Shown piece by piece: positions 32,647 to 42,800 of a stretch of 64,000 nt of DNA. The notes beneath the pieces were generated by a model, which saw nothing but the letters and a program-made list of their open reading frames with translations, had not been told where the DNA came from and did not search any database. Position numbers and translations under genes: made by a program. This DNA comes from Hymenobacter sp. YIM 151858-1 (GTDB lineage: Bacteria > Bacteroidota > Bacteroidia > Cytophagales > Hymenobacteraceae), in NCBI RefSeq assembly GCF_025979705.1, contig NZ_CP110136.1:62001-126000 (forward strand), in the 5' to 3' direction. The stretch's first letter is position 1. Every line of letters begins with the position of its first letter.

Positions 32647-34707
32647 TTACTGGCCCGCTGCTGCCGCCCGAATTTGCGCCAACGCCTCGGCCACGCTGTG
32701 CACCGGCTGCTGGCAGGCGTGGTTGTAGCACACATAAATGGTGGTTTGCCCGTTGGCAGCCTCGCGGTGCTGCAGCAACGGCAACTCGCTGGTGGTGCTG
32801 GTGCCCGCCAGCACGGCATTGGCCAGGTAGTGGCGGCTCAGCTCGCGGCGGAAATGCTCGGCCTCGGGGCCCACAATGGCTACTTCGGCCAGCGGCGCCA
32901 AATGGCTGAGGTACACCGAGGCCCAATTGCACAGGTGCTGGGGTTCTTTCACGGCTAAGTCCTGCGCCAGCGCCAGCATATCGGCCGCTTGTTCGCGCCA
33001 GGCCGGCACATCGAGCAGGGTACCCAGGCGCAGCAGGTTGTGCGCCATTACGGAGTTGGAGCTGGGTATCACGTCGTCGAACAGCTCTTTTTTGCGCGCA
33101 ATCAGCGCCTCGCCGGTGCTATCGGTGTAAAACAAGTGCGACTCGGCTTCATCGGCAAAGTGCTCCAGCACGTATTCCGTCAGCTCGCGGGCCCGTTGCA
33201 GCCAGCGTTCGGCAAACGTGGCTTCGTAGAGGGCCGTGTACGCGTCGATCAGCAGGGCGTAATCTTCCAGAAATGCCACAATGGTAGCGCGGCCGTTCTT
33301 GTAATTGCGCCACAAGCCCTTGCCGCGGCGCAGGTGCCGATCCATAAACTCGGCGTTTTGCAGGGCCAGTCCTAGGTGCTCTGGCTGATGGAAGGCGTGG
33401 TAAGCATCTACCAGGCCACGCAGCATCAGTGCATTCCAGCCCGTCAGGATTTTATCGTCGAGGCCGGGGCGTACGCGCTGGGCGCGGTATTCAAGGAGCT
33501 TCTCACGCCAGCCAGCAGCCAAATCGGCTACTACGCCGGCCGTCAGTTGATGTGCTTCGGCAAACTCCGCATCGGTGTAGCCGCGGTGCAAAATGTTGTT
33601 GCCGTGCTCCCAGTTGCCCACAGCCGTGCAGTTGTAGTATTCGGCCGCCAAGGGCGCTTCGTCGCCTAGGGCCTCGCGCAGCTGCTCCAGGCTGAAGACG
33701 TAGAACTTGCCCTCCTCGCCTTCGCTGTCGGCGTCGAGCGACGAATAAAAACCGCCTTCAGGGCTCATTAGCTCGCGCTGCACAAACGCCACGGTTTGCT
33801 GCACCACCTCGCGCCAGTGCTCATCCTGCGTCAGCTGATACGCTTCGGCGTACAGGCTAACGAGCTGGCCGTTGTCGTAGAGCATTTTCTCGAAGTGGGG
33901 CACCAGCCACTCTTCATCCACCGAATAACGCGCGAAGCCGCCACCTACTTGGTCGTAAATGCCGCCCCACGCCATTTCGCGCAGCGTAAGGATGCTTTGC
34001 TGCAGCGCAGCGCCGTGGCCGGTAAGGGCATGTGCCCGCAGCAAAAAGCGCCAGATTACCGGCATCGGAAACTTAGGCGCTTTCTTGGTGCCGCCCAGCT
34101 GTCTATCGAAACGCTTAGCCAGGTTCCGTAGTAGGGTTTGAAACGCCTCGTGGGCTACCGGCTGAGCCGTGACTTGCGCTCCGTATTTCTCCAGATCGTT
34201 GGCCCGTAGCACCCGCGCAAAATCCTCGGCCGACTGGTCTAGCTCGGGCCGATGCTCGGCGCTGCCGTAGGCGTTGGCAATTTGCTGCAGCAGCTCAAAC
34301 CAGTTGCGGGGCGGAAAGTACGTGCCGCCGTAAAAGGGCTTCGCCTCCGGGGTCAGAAACACGTTCAGCGGCCAACCACCACCCAGGCCCATGGCGTGCA
34401 GGGCATCCATGTATACCTGATCCACGTCGGGCCGTTCCTCCCGATCAACCTTAATGCACACGAACCGCTCGTTCATTACCTGGGCAATCTGCTCGTGCTC
34501 AAACGATTCGCGCTCCATCACGTGGCACCAATGGCAGGCCGCGTATCCAATGCTCACCAATATGGGCTTTTGCTCGGCCCGAGCCCGGCTAAGCGCCTCC
34601 ACGCCCCAGGGGTACCAGTCGACGGGGTTATAGGCATGCTGCAGCAGGTACGGGCTCGATTCGCGCGCTAGGCGGTTGGGCTTGGCATTGGGGGCAGGCG
34701 TTGCCAT
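32647..34707 (-). CDS. Thioredoxin-domain protein of the DUF255 (YyaL/SSP411) family
   Basis: A 686-residue protein: an N-terminal DUF255 thioredoxin-like domain (residues 8-175) followed by an alpha/alpha six-barrel like glycan epimerases. Family motifs: [18 protein letters not shown] at the start, the redox-type C58-H-W-C61 in [88 protein letters not shown] and [12 protein letters not shown]. Cellular role is not established; it is widely conserved. ATG 34707 gives the expected N-terminus; the frame continues upstream through the GSCFA gene's terminator and is not used. Cytoplasmic, no signal peptide. Confidence 0.9.
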   Translation of the reverse strand: MATPAPNAKPNRLARESSPYLLQHAYNPVDWYPWGVEALSRARAEQKPILVSIGYAACHWCHVMERESFEHEQIAQVMNERFVCIKVDREERPDVDQVYMDALHAMGLGGGWPLNVFLTPEAKPFYGGTYFPPRNWFELLQQIANAYGSAEHRPELDQSAEDFARVLRANDLEKYGAQVTAQPVAHEAFQTLLRNLAKRFDRQLGGTKKAPKFPMPVIWRFLLRAHALTGHGAALQQSILTLREMAWGGIYDQVGGGFARYSVDEEWLVPHFEKMLYDNGQLVSLYAEAYQLTQDEHWREVVQQTVAFVQRELMSPEGGFYSSLDADSEGEEGKFYVFSLEQLREALGDEAPLAAEYYNCTAVGNWEHGNNILHRGYTDAEFAEAHQLTAGVVADLAAGWREKLLEYRAQRVRPGLDDKILTGWNALMLRGLVDAYHAFHQPEHLGLALQNAEFMDRHLRRGKGLWRNYKNGRATIVAFLEDYALLIDAYTALYEATFAERWLQRARELTEYVLEHFADEAESHLFYTDSTGEALIARKKELFDDVIPSSNSVMAHNLLRLGTLLDVPAWREQAADMLALAQDLAVKEPQHLCNWASVYLSHLAPLAEVAIVGPEAEHFRRELSRHYLANAVLAGTSTTSELPLLQHREAANGQTTIYVCYNHACQQPVHSVAEALAQIRAAAAGQ

Positions 34708-34769
34708 AAGCAGTGGCTGGCTTTGGGTAGAGGCTGAAAGTAGGCTTGTACGCTTGTGCGTAAAAACAG

Positions 34770-34796
34770 CAAACCCGGCCCTAGGGACCGGGTTTG
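34770..34796 (-). terminator. Terminator after the GSCFA gene
   Basis: CAAACCCGG...CCGGGTTTG stem (34770-34796) with a CCTAGGG-containing centre; a T run follows on the minus strand (AAAAA at 34762-34766 on the plus strand). It separates the GSCFA gene from the DUF255 gene downstream. Confidence 0.72.
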
Positions 34797-34798
34797 TT

Positions 34799-36793
34799 TT
34801 AAGTTGTAGCAGGCGGCTCCTGCGGCTTCCGGCGCGGCGGGCGGCCACGGCGCTTGGCTTCCGAGGCGGGCACGGCTTCATCGGTAGGCACTGCAGGGGC
34901 ATCGGGCGTAGCAGCCGGAGCTGCCTCCGGAACCGGCTCGGCCGGCGTTGGGGCTGCGGCAGCAGCAGGTTTCCGCCTAGGTGCCGGCCGCCGGCGAGGC
35001 GGGGTGGGGGCTTCGTTACTTGGCTCTTCCGCAACCGGCGCAACGGGCTCGGCGGCGGGCAGGGCCGGCACCAAGGTTGGCAACGCATCAATAGCCGATT
35101 CTACTGCTGCCATAAGCTTGCTATTGCCCTTGCCCCGGCCAGCGCGGCTGCGCGACTTGGGCTTTTGAGGCTGCGGAAGCTCTTCGGCATTGGCTGCCGG
35201 TGCCTCGGCGGGCGCGGGCTCCGGTGCCATTTCTGCTGCAACAGGTTGCGCAGGGGCCGTAATGCTTTGCTCGGGCTGCTCCTCGGGTTGTGGCTCGGCA
35301 TACAAGGCCGGCGTTTGGCGAGTAGGCCGCCCGCGCCGCTTAGGCGGCCTGGGTTCGGTTACCTGCTGTTGCGGCTGCTCGGCTACGTGCCCTTCGGCAA
35401 CCAGCACAACTGCTTCTGTAGCTTCTGTCGGCTCGTTCGGCGCAACTTGCTCTGCTGCTTCCTCCTGAGAAGCATCAGCAACGGTTTCTTCAGCTCCCGC
35501 ACGGTTTTTCCGTTTGTGCTTACGGCCGCCGCGTTTGCGCTTGCGGCGCTTGGCCGGGCCCGTTTCAGGCGTCGCCGATTCCATTTCGTGGGCTACTTCG
35601 GCAGCAGGAGTAACATCGCCTAGGTCTTCCGTTTCCTGTTCCTCCACTGCTTCAACCCAAGCCTCGGGCGAAACAGGAGTTGCAGCCTGCCGAGCTTGCA
35701 CGGGTTGCGCAACGGGTTCCGGTCTCGGCACTTCCGCCTGCGCGGTGCCTTCGCCAATGTCAATGCGTTCCTCGTCATCTTCAGGCTCGGGCGGCAGCAC
35801 GGGTTTGGGGGGCGGCGGCAAGGCCACAATGCGCTTATGCACATCGCGCATCTCCGCACGCACATCTACGCGGCCAGCCAGGCGCTGGAGCCTTAGCTGC
35901 GTTTGTTCCAGGAAATGACGGTGTTCCGGCGCACCCACATGTAAGGGCCGATGCTCAAGTGCCCTACGGATGCCTTCCCATTCTTGCGCGAATTGCCGGA
36001 AGGAGCCGTCGAAATAAACGGCCGTGAACTTCTCCCAGATGTATTGCTCCGCCACTTCCGACGGATGAAGCATGTCGGCCGCGTAAAAGCGGTAATCGCG
36101 CAGGTCATCAAGCAGCAGCTCGTACGCCGGAAAGTAAGTGGCTTCCGGCAACAGCTCGCTCAAATAATGGCAAGCTACGCGCAGCACCGATTTGCTTACC
36201 GCATTCAGCGGCAATGTATCGCGCAGGTGTCTAACCGGGCTTACCGTCAGAATTAGCCTGAGCTTCGGGTTGATTTGCCGCAGCAAAGCGTAGGCCTCGG
36301 TTACAGCCGTAATAATCTCCTCGGCCGAAAGCAATTCTTTCTCGAAACGCTCAGCCGGAATTTTGTGGCAGTTATTTACTACCTCCCCGGTTTCCTGCAG
36401 CCGATAGCCGAAAGCAGTACCCAGCGTCCAGACCAGTACATCGGCCGAGCGCACGAACTCCGCCGTTTCGCGTACGGTTTGCTCAATTCGTTGCAGCAGG
36501 GCAGGGGGGGAGTCTGCACCTAGGGTAGCATGCAAATCAAAGCTCTGCCAGCGTCCGCGGGCTTCTACTAGGTGTTGCTGCCAATCGGTTTCTTCGCCCG
36601 CTACTGCACGCAGCAGCCGCGCTGCCGCCAGCGGATTAAATACGGTGCCGAACGGGTTGACAAGCGTCCGAACCTTGTATTGGGCCAGCCGCTCCCCGAT
36701 TACATCCGAAAAGCACGACCCTAGCGTAAGCACGCGGGCTCCCAACGACAGAGGGTTGGAATCGGGTCGGAGTGTTAATTCAGTACGAAACAT
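34799..36793 (-). CDS. GSCFA-domain protein with a long disordered tail carrying AT-hook-like motifs
   Basis: A 664-residue two-part protein. Residues 1-290 are a GSCFA domain, a GDSL/SGNH-hydrolase-like fold of unknown substrate: [14 protein letters not shown] (the naming motif, with the nucleophile-like Ser), [33 protein letters not shown] and [17 protein letters not shown]. Residues 330-664 are disordered, rich in Pro, Ala and Glu, broken by basic patches near 411-428 ([16 protein letters not shown]), near 483 (KRRGRPTR) and at the C-terminus ([11 protein letters not shown]); the last two match the AT-hook core RGRP. Whether the tail binds DNA is untested. A -33/-7-like promoter lies at 36829-36860. 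Confidence 0.82.
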   Translation of the reverse strand: MFRTELTLRPDSNPLSLGARVLTLGSCFSDVIGERLAQYKVRTLVNPFGTVFNPLAAARLLRAVAGEETDWQQHLVEARGRWQSFDLHATLGADSPPALLQRIEQTVRETAEFVRSADVLVWTLGTAFGYRLQETGEVVNNCHKIPAERFEKELLSAEEIITAVTEAYALLRQINPKLRLILTVSPVRHLRDTLPLNAVSKSVLRVACHYLSELLPEATYFPAYELLLDDLRDYRFYAADMLHPSEVAEQYIWEKFTAVYFDGSFRQFAQEWEGIRRALEHRPLHVGAPEHRHFLEQTQLRLQRLAGRVDVRAEMRDVHKRIVALPPPPKPVLPPEPEDDEERIDIGEGTAQAEVPRPEPVAQPVQARQAATPVSPEAWVEAVEEQETEDLGDVTPAAEVAHEMESATPETGPAKRRKRKRGGRKHKRKNRAGAEETVADASQEEAAEQVAPNEPTEATEAVVLVAEGHVAEQPQQQVTEPRPPKRRGRPTRQTPALYAEPQPEEQPEQSITAPAQPVAAEMAPEPAPAEAPAANAEELPQPQKPKSRSRAGRGKGNSKLMAAVESAIDALPTLVPALPAAEPVAPVAEEPSNEAPTPPRRRPAPRRKPAAAAAPTPAEPVPEAAPAATPDAPAVPTDEAVPASEAKRRGRPPRRKPQEPPATT

Positions 36794-36828
36794 TAGCAAA
36801 AACAGCCTCTGGGGCCGTATACGGAAGG

Positions 36829-36860
36829 CCAACCTACGCAACTAGCAGCTTACGGCCAAA
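36829..36860 (-). promoter_or_regulatory. Possible promoter of the GSCFA gene
   Basis: On the minus strand TTTG (36857-36860), a 20-base spacer, then TAGGTTGG (36829-36836), one mismatch from TAnnTTTG. It is 36 bases upstream of the start codon. Confidence 0.4.
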
Positions 36861-36905
36861 CTTCAACTTGGATTGGTGCAGCTTTTGTTGCCCAAGTAGG
36901 CCAAT

Positions 36906-36937
36906 GAAAAAGCCCTGCCATGTAGGCAGGGCTTTTC
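36906..36937 (-). terminator. Terminator of the rpsF-rpsR-rplI operon
   Basis: GAAAAAGCCCTGCC (36906-36919) and GGCAGGGCTTTTC (36925-36937) form a stem with a 5-base loop; T residues follow on the minus strand. It lies 27 bases past the rplI stop codon. Confidence 0.82.
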
Positions 36938-36963
36938 TTTACACTAGCGCATGCGCGGGCAGC

Positions 36964-37407
36964 TTACTCAGCTACAACGTTTACGCGGATCTTGTGCTTC
37001 ACCTCGCGGTGCAGATCGATCGAAGCGGTGTATTCACCTACACCTACCGGATCCGAATCAAGGCTGATGCGCTTGCGGTCTACCTCAAAGCCTTTGGCTT
37101 TCAGTACATCGGCAATTTGCAGCGTCGTAACACGGCCGAAGATCTTGCCCGACTCACCCACCTTAGCAGGGATGTCGATGCTCAGGTCGCCGATGCGGTC
37201 GGCCAGCCCTTGAGCGTCAGCTTTAATCTTATCAGCTTTGTGCGAAGCCTGACGTACGTTCTCGGCTACGATCTTCTTGTTGGTTTTGTCGGCCAGTACG
37301 GCCAGACCTTGGGGCAGCAGGTAATTGCGGCCGTAGCCGGGCTTTACCTTCACAACGTCGTTCTTGTAGCCCAGGCCTTTTACGTCGTCTTTCAGGATAA
37401 CTTCCAT
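36964..37407 (-). CDS. rplI: 50S ribosomal protein L9
   Basis: L9 binds 23S rRNA near the L1 stalk and helps hold the reading frame. The 147-residue product begins MEVILKDDVKGLGYKNDVV and has the signature GYGRNYLLPQGLAV, then the long connecting helix (ADKIKADAQGLADRIGD) and the C-terminal domain with KIFGRVT and DLHREVKHKIRVNVV. Last gene of the rpsF-rpsR-rplI operon, 30 bases after rpsR; order and strand are the usual bacterial ones. Confidence 0.97.
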   Translation of the reverse strand: MEVILKDDVKGLGYKNDVVKVKPGYGRNYLLPQGLAVLADKTNKKIVAENVRQASHKADKIKADAQGLADRIGDLSIDIPAKVGESGKIFGRVTTLQIADVLKAKGFEVDRKRISLDSDPVGVGEYTASIDLHREVKHKIRVNVVAE

Positions 37408-37437
37408 CTCGGTCAGTCGTCGTTAGGGGGTAGTGGA

Positions 37438-37689
37438 CTACTTCAGCTGGTCAGCCACGAAGGGCATAAGCGCCAGGTGACGGGCTTTAGCCACGGCCTG
37501 AGCTACTTTGCGCTGGAATTTCAGGCTGGTGCCCGTGATGCGGCGGGGCAGAATGCGGCCCTGCTCGTTCACGAACTTCAGCAGGAAGTCCGGGTTCTTG
37601 TAATCTACGTAGCGAATGCCGGCCTTCTTGAAGCGGCAGTACTTCTTGCGTTGCTCCTGCTTGTGGATGCGTTCGTTGGCGAGGCTCAT
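37438..37689 (-). CDS. rpsR: 30S ribosomal protein S18
   Basis: S18 binds with S6 on the platform of the small subunit. The 83-residue product has [22 protein letters not shown] and the signature [32 protein letters not shown]. It starts 1 base after the rpsF stop codon, so translation is probably coupled, matching the S6:S18 heterodimer. Confidence 0.97.
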   Translation of the reverse strand: MSLANERIHKQEQRKKYCRFKKAGIRYVDYKNPDFLLKFVNEQGRILPRRITGTSLKFQRKVAQAVAKARHLALMPFVADQLK

Positions 37690-37690
37690 G

Positions 37691-38065
37691 TTACTGGGCT
37701 ACTGCTTCTGATTGTTTTGCTTTCTGCTGATTCAGCTCGCCCTTGCGACGACGCTCGTTGTAAGCAACGGCGTGCTTATCCAGAGCGGTAGTCAGGAAGC
37801 GGATTACGCGCTCATCGCGACGGAATGCCAGTTCCAGTGTATCTACCAGCGTAGGCTCGCTGGCAAATTCTACCAGGAAGTAATACCCGGTCGATTTTTT
37901 CTGAATCGGGTAGGCCAGCTTGCGCAAACCCCAGTTTTCCGAATTCAGGATGTCGGCGCCATTTTCCTTAAGCACCTGCGTGAACTTCTCGATCGTCTCT
38001 TGAACCTGCGCGTCGTTCAGCACGGGCGTCAGGATGAAGACGGTCTCATAGTTTCTGTTAGCCAT
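37691..38065 (-). CDS. rpsF: 30S ribosomal protein S6
   Basis: S6 pairs with S18 in the small subunit. The 124-residue product begins [18 protein letters not shown] and has the ferredoxin-like fold with the conserved [22 protein letters not shown] and [12 protein letters not shown] segments; the C-terminal tail is Lys/Gln-rich. ATG 38065 is the natural start; the frame runs 15 codons further upstream without homology. A -7 element TACCTTTG is at 38108-38115 on the minus strand. Confidence 0.97.
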   Translation of the reverse strand: MANRNYETVFILTPVLNDAQVQETIEKFTQVLKENGADILNSENWGLRKLAYPIQKKSTGYYFLVEFASEPTLVDTLELAFRRDERVIRFLTTALDKHAVAYNERRRKGELNQQKAKQSEAVAQ

Positions 38066-38107
38066 TGCGGAACAGAGAAAAAGTAAGTGAGACGATGAAT
38101 GAGCCGG

Positions 38108-38115
38108 CAAAGGTA
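38108..38115 (-). promoter_or_regulatory. Possible rpsF -7 promoter element
   Basis: TACCTTTG read on the minus strand is a full match to TAnnTTTG, 43 bases upstream of the rpsF ATG. The best TTG is 23 bases further upstream, slightly outside the usual spacing, so the -33 element is uncertain. Confidence 0.4.
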
Positions 38116-38366
38116 AGACTTTTTCTCAATCAGCTTATCAATTACGATTGTTATTTGTTATTCAGCTCTAAGTAAACTAGTTGAGGATCAACTCTCAAAC
38201 CTTGTAAAACGTAGTCGGTTAATGAAGACACAGATGCCTTGGTACCTGGCTGAAGTTGTAAGTTTTGAGGGAGGCATTTCTACACCTATATATAATAAGG
38301 TGTGTGACAAGGCTTTTTAGAATGTTTCTAAGCAGTGCTGATAGGCCAAAATTTAGCAAACCCCGG

Positions 38367-38397
38367 TTTGTGGTCTGGCAATCGTGGGCTACATTTG
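38367..38397 (+). promoter_or_regulatory. Predicted promoter of the act-cox operon
   Basis: TTTG at 38367-38370, a 19-base spacer, then TACATTTG at 38390-38397: an exact match to the TTTG-N19-TAnnTTTG consensus. It lies 46 bases upstream of the actA start. Confidence 0.8.
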
Positions 38398-38443
38398 TGG
38401 CCCTAAAGCGCCCTGCTTTTACGTTTTTCCAGCACGTTTTGCA

Positions 38444-39775
38444 ATGAGTAGCTTCCGACTACGTCCCTTTTCACACTGGCTTCTTGCTCTGTTTCTGACG
38501 TTTACTGCGGTTGGCCAAGTGGCCGCGCAGGATAACGCGACAGTTAGCAAGGAGGGTGTGACCCCCGGCGCCACAGCCGGAGCCGCACCTGCGGCTGCAG
38601 CGGGCAGTGCCCCCGCTGGCGACGCTGCAGCCATTTCGGCTGGCGACGCCTTGTTCAAAGGTAACTGCGCACAATGCCACGCCATCAACGATGTGGTAGT
38701 TGGCCCCGCTCTAGCCGGTGTTGAGCAGCGTCGTCCGCTGCCATGGCTTATCAAGTGGGTTCAGAACTCCAGCAAGATGGTAGCCAGCGGCGACGAGTAC
38801 GCGGTGAAAATCTTCAACGAGTACCAGAAGCAACAGATGCCCAATTTCGCGCTGAGCGACGAGGAAATCACCTCGATCTTCGCCTACGTGAAAGCCGAGG
38901 CTTCCAAGCCTGCCAATGTAGCGGTAGGCGGTGATGACCGTGGCGCTGAGGGCAAGCCTTCCGGCGAAGTATCGGAAGGTGGCGCCGCTGGTGCCGGTAA
39001 GTATGTAAACGTCGTACTAATCGTACTGATCGTTGTCCTGATCGTTCTGGTTGTTACGCTGGTAATCATCGCCAATATCATGCGCGACGTGCTCCGCGGC
39101 CGCAAAGACCTCGACGGTCGTGACCTGGAGATGATCGACCAGAAAACCGACTGGATGGCCATTCTGAAATCCAGCTGGTTTAAAGGAGCAGTAGGCACAT
39201 TGTTCGTATTGGTTGTTCTGTATGAGTCGATTCAGGGCCTGATGGCAATTGGCTTACAGCAGGGCTACCAGCCTTCGCAACCTATCGCCTTCTCGCACAA
39301 ACTCCACGCTGGTGAGCACCAGATCAACTGCGCTTACTGCCACACTTCGGTGTACAAGAGCAAGTCGGCGAACATCCCTTCGGCGAACATCTGTATGAAC
39401 TGCCACTCGCAGATCAAAACGACTTCTCCCGAAATCAAGAAGATCTACCGCGCCATCCAGCGTAATCAGCCGATTCAGTGGGTTCGTGTTCACAACCTGC
39501 CCGACTTGGCTTACTTCAACCACTCGCAGCACACCCAGGTGGGGGGCATCGAGTGCCAAACTTGCCACGGCCCGATCCAGAATATGGATGTTGTGTATCA
39601 GTACTCGGCTCTAACCATGGGCTGGTGTATCAACTGCCACCGCGAAACGCCGCTTAACACTAAGGGCAACGGTTACTACGACAACCTAGTGAAGCTGCAC
39701 GACAAAGCAAATGCCGGTGCTCCGTTCACCGTGTCGTCGAACGGCGGCACCGAATGCTCGAAGTGCCACTACTAA
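38444..39775 (+). CDS. actA: Alternative complex III subunit ActA, six-heme cytochrome c
   Basis: ActA is the periplasmic multiheme cytochrome c of alternative complex III (quinol:electron acceptor oxidoreductase). The 443-residue product has a signal peptide (to about 29), an N-terminal class I cytochrome c domain with C75-x2-C78-H79 and a candidate Met ligand at 132, two hydrophobic segments near 188-214 and 246-270, then the five-heme domain with CxxCH at 296, 317, 371, 395 and 438. That makes six heme motifs in one chain, where the classical pentaheme subunit has five. It is the first gene of the act operon, behind a near-perfect promoter. Confidence 0.93.
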   Translation: MSSFRLRPFSHWLLALFLTFTAVGQVAAQDNATVSKEGVTPGATAGAAPAAAAGSAPAGDAAAISAGDALFKGNCAQCHAINDVVVGPALAGVEQRRPLPWLIKWVQNSSKMVASGDEYAVKIFNEYQKQQMPNFALSDEEITSIFAYVKAEASKPANVAVGGDDRGAEGKPSGEVSEGGAAGAGKYVNVVLIVLIVVLIVLVVTLVIIANIMRDVLRGRKDLDGRDLEMIDQKTDWMAILKSSWFKGAVGTLFVLVVLYESIQGLMAIGLQQGYQPSQPIAFSHKLHAGEHQINCAYCHTSVYKSKSANIPSANICMNCHSQIKTTSPEIKKIYRAIQRNQPIQWVRVHNLPDLAYFNHSQHTQVGGIECQTCHGPIQNMDVVYQYSALTMGWCINCHRETPLNTKGNGYYDNLVKLHDKANAGAPFTVSSNGGTECSKCHY

Positions 39776-39877
39776 TAATGAAAGTACTGAGCTAGGGTGC
39801 CGAGTAAGGAAGCAAGCGGTTCGCTACTTCATACTCGACGCCCTAACTCTCTGCCAAATACGACTACCCAACCCACG

Positions 39878-42800
39878 ATGCAAGAGTCGCCTAAGTACTG
39901 GAAGGGAATTGAGGAGCTCGAGAACTCGCCGGAGTTTTTGCACAACGCCCTGAGCGAATTCGGGACGTTGCCGGTGAAAGAAAGCCACCCCTCAACGGAT
40001 GATACGGTTGCACCGCGTCGCGACTTCCTGAAGCTGATGGGCTTTGGTCTGGCTGCCGCTACCTTGGCTAGCTGCGAAGCGCCCGTCCGCAAAGCCATTC
40101 CGTACCTGAACAAACCCGAGGAAGTAGACCCGGGTATCGCCAACTTCTACGCTTCGACCTATTTCAACGGTCAGGACTACAACAGCGTGCTGATCAAAAC
40201 GCGCGAAGGTCGTCCGATCAAGGTTGAAGGCAATCCGGAGTCGCCCGTTACGCGTGGTGGTTTGTCCGCTCGCGGCCAGGCGTCGTTGCTGAACCTTTAC
40301 GATCAGTCCCGTTTGCAGTCGTTTGCTATCAATGGCAAGCCTGCCGATAAGGATCAGGTCGATCAAGAGATTCGCACCAAGCTTGCTGGTGTTACTGGCC
40401 GCATTGCAATTGTTTCGCCTACTATCATTAGCCCCACAACCAAGCGGGTTATTGCTGAGTTTGCGGGTCGCTATGCCAACACCGAGCACGTTATGTACGA
40501 TGCAGTGTCGCAGTCGGCGCTGCTACGTGCAAACGGCGGTGTAGTTCCAGGTTTCGATTTCAGCAAAGCTGCTGTAATTGTAAGCTTGGCTGCCGACTTC
40601 CTGGGTACTTGGATTTCCCCCGTTGAGTATGCGTCGCAGTACATCGTAAACCGCAAGGTTTCTTCGTCTAAGAAGACGATGTCGCGTCACTTCCAGTTCG
40701 AGCCTAACATGACTCTAACCGGCGCCAACGCCGATGTTCGTGTAGCTGTTAAGCCTTCGGAGCTCAATCAGGTTGCGCTGGCGCTTTACAACGGAATCGT
40801 TGGTGGAGGTGCCGGTTCTTCCTACAAGAACCCTCAGCTCACTAAAGCTATCAACGAACTGAAGGCTGCCGGCAATCGGGCATTGGTAGTTTCTGGTTCC
40901 AACGATGTAGCTGTTCAGACCCTTGTAGCGGCTATTAATGCCGCCCTAGGTAATACTGGCACTACCATCAATCCTGCAACGCCTTCGTTCGTGCGTCAGG
41001 GTGATGATGCTCGCATGTCGCGTCTGGTCGCAGATATGAAAGCTGGCCGAGTAGGAGCTGTCATCTTCTACCACGCTAATCCCGCCTACGACCACCCGCT
41101 GGCTGCTGATGTAAAGCAAGCTCTGCAGAACAAAGGGCTGCTGAGCATTTCGTTCAACGAAAAGATGGACGAAACTACTTCGCTTTGCCAGTATCAATGC
41201 CCCGACCACAACTGGATGGAGTCGTGGAATGACTTCGAGCCTCGTCGTGGGTCACTGAGCTTGTCGCAACCGGTAATCACTCCGTTGTTCAAGACTCGTC
41301 AGGCTCAGGAAAGCTTGCTCGTTTGGGCTGGTAACCCTAACACTTATTATAACTACCTGCGCAACAACTGGCGCGGTGTCCTAGGTGGTAATTTCCAAGC
41401 CGGCTGGGATAAGGCCGTGCACGATGGGGTTGCCGCTGGAACGCTGAGCCCTGCACCAGTAGCCCAAGTAGCTCCTGCTGTTTCGGCTGATCAAGCTGCA
41501 GGTGAGGTTGCCGCTTCCAAAGCTGCTTCCGGTGTCGAGCTTGCTCTCTATGAAAAAGTGGGTGTTGGTAATGGCTCACATGCTAACAACCCTTGGCTTC
41601 AGGAGTTACCGGATCCGGTTTCCAAAGCCACTTGGGGTAACTACGTTACTGTTTCCCGTGCCATGGCCAAAGAGCAAGGGTGGGAGCAAGGCGATGTTAT
41701 CCGCGTGACAGCCAATGGTAAATCCGTAGAACTGCCGGTGCTGATCCAGCCGGGCCAAGCCCAAGGATCGGTTGGTATTGCAATCGGTTACGGTCGTGAG
41801 AAAGCCGGTAAAGTAGGCGACAAAGTTGGCGCTAATGCCTTCCCGCTTGCTCAGCTTCGCAATGGCGCTGTAGTGTACAATGTGCCCGTAACGCTCGAAA
41901 AAACCGACGCATCGCAGCCCATTGCTCAAACGCAGACGCACCACACCATCATGGACCGCAAGCCGGTGGTGCAAGAAGCTACGTTGGCTCAGTACATCAA
42001 GAATCCAAAAGCAGTAACCGAGTACGACAAAATTTCCACGCCGGAAGGTCTGGAGAAGCCGAACAAAGTATCGCTGTGGCAGGACTATGAGTACAAGAAC
42101 CACCACTGGGCAATGGCTATCGACCTCAACTCATGCATCGGCTGTGGCTCGTGCGTACTGGGTTGCCAGGTTGAGAACAACATCCCAGTTGTAGGTAAGC
42201 AAGAGGTAATTAACCGTCGCGAAATGCACTGGTTGCGTATCGACCGCTACTATAGCTCGGATACGCACAAAGACTCTTTCGAGACGGAAGGTAAGCTGGC
42301 TACCTACGCACTCATGGAAGATCCTTCGGATAACCCGCAGGTAATTTTCCAACCGATGCTGTGTCAGCACTGCAACCACGCTCCTTGCGAAACGGTGTGC
42401 CCGGTACTTGCCACTACCCACAGCACCGAGGGGTTGAACCAGATGACCTACAACCGTTGCGTAGGTACGCGTTACTGCGCCAACAACTGCCCATACAAGG
42501 TGCGCCGCTTTAACTGGTTCTCGTACTACTCCAACGAGAAGTTTGAGACCGTAAACGGTCACATGTTCACCGATCTGGGCCGCATGGTTCTGAACCCTGA
42601 TGTGACGGTACGTGCCCGGGGCGTAATCGAGAAGTGCTCTTTCTGCGTGCAGCGCATCCAGTTGGGCAAACTCGAAGCCAAGAAGGAAAAGCGTCGTCCC
42701 GTAGATGGTGAAGTGGTAACGGCCTGCGCTCAGTCTTGCCCAACCCAAGCCATCGTGTTCGGTGACCTTAAAGATCCGAACTCTCGCGTGGCGCAGATTT

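Larger units (their letters stand above)
38066..38443. other. Divergent regulatory gap between rpsF and actA
   Basis: A 378-base AT-rich region with no confident gene. It holds the rpsF -7 element near its left end (38108-38115, minus) and the act operon promoter at 38367-38397 (plus). The AT-rich middle (38120-38340) has no recognised structure. Confidence 0.6.

Noticed and set aside
38265-38447. 60-codon open frame over the act promoter
   Set aside because: Covers the near-consensus promoter and ends at the actA start; no features.
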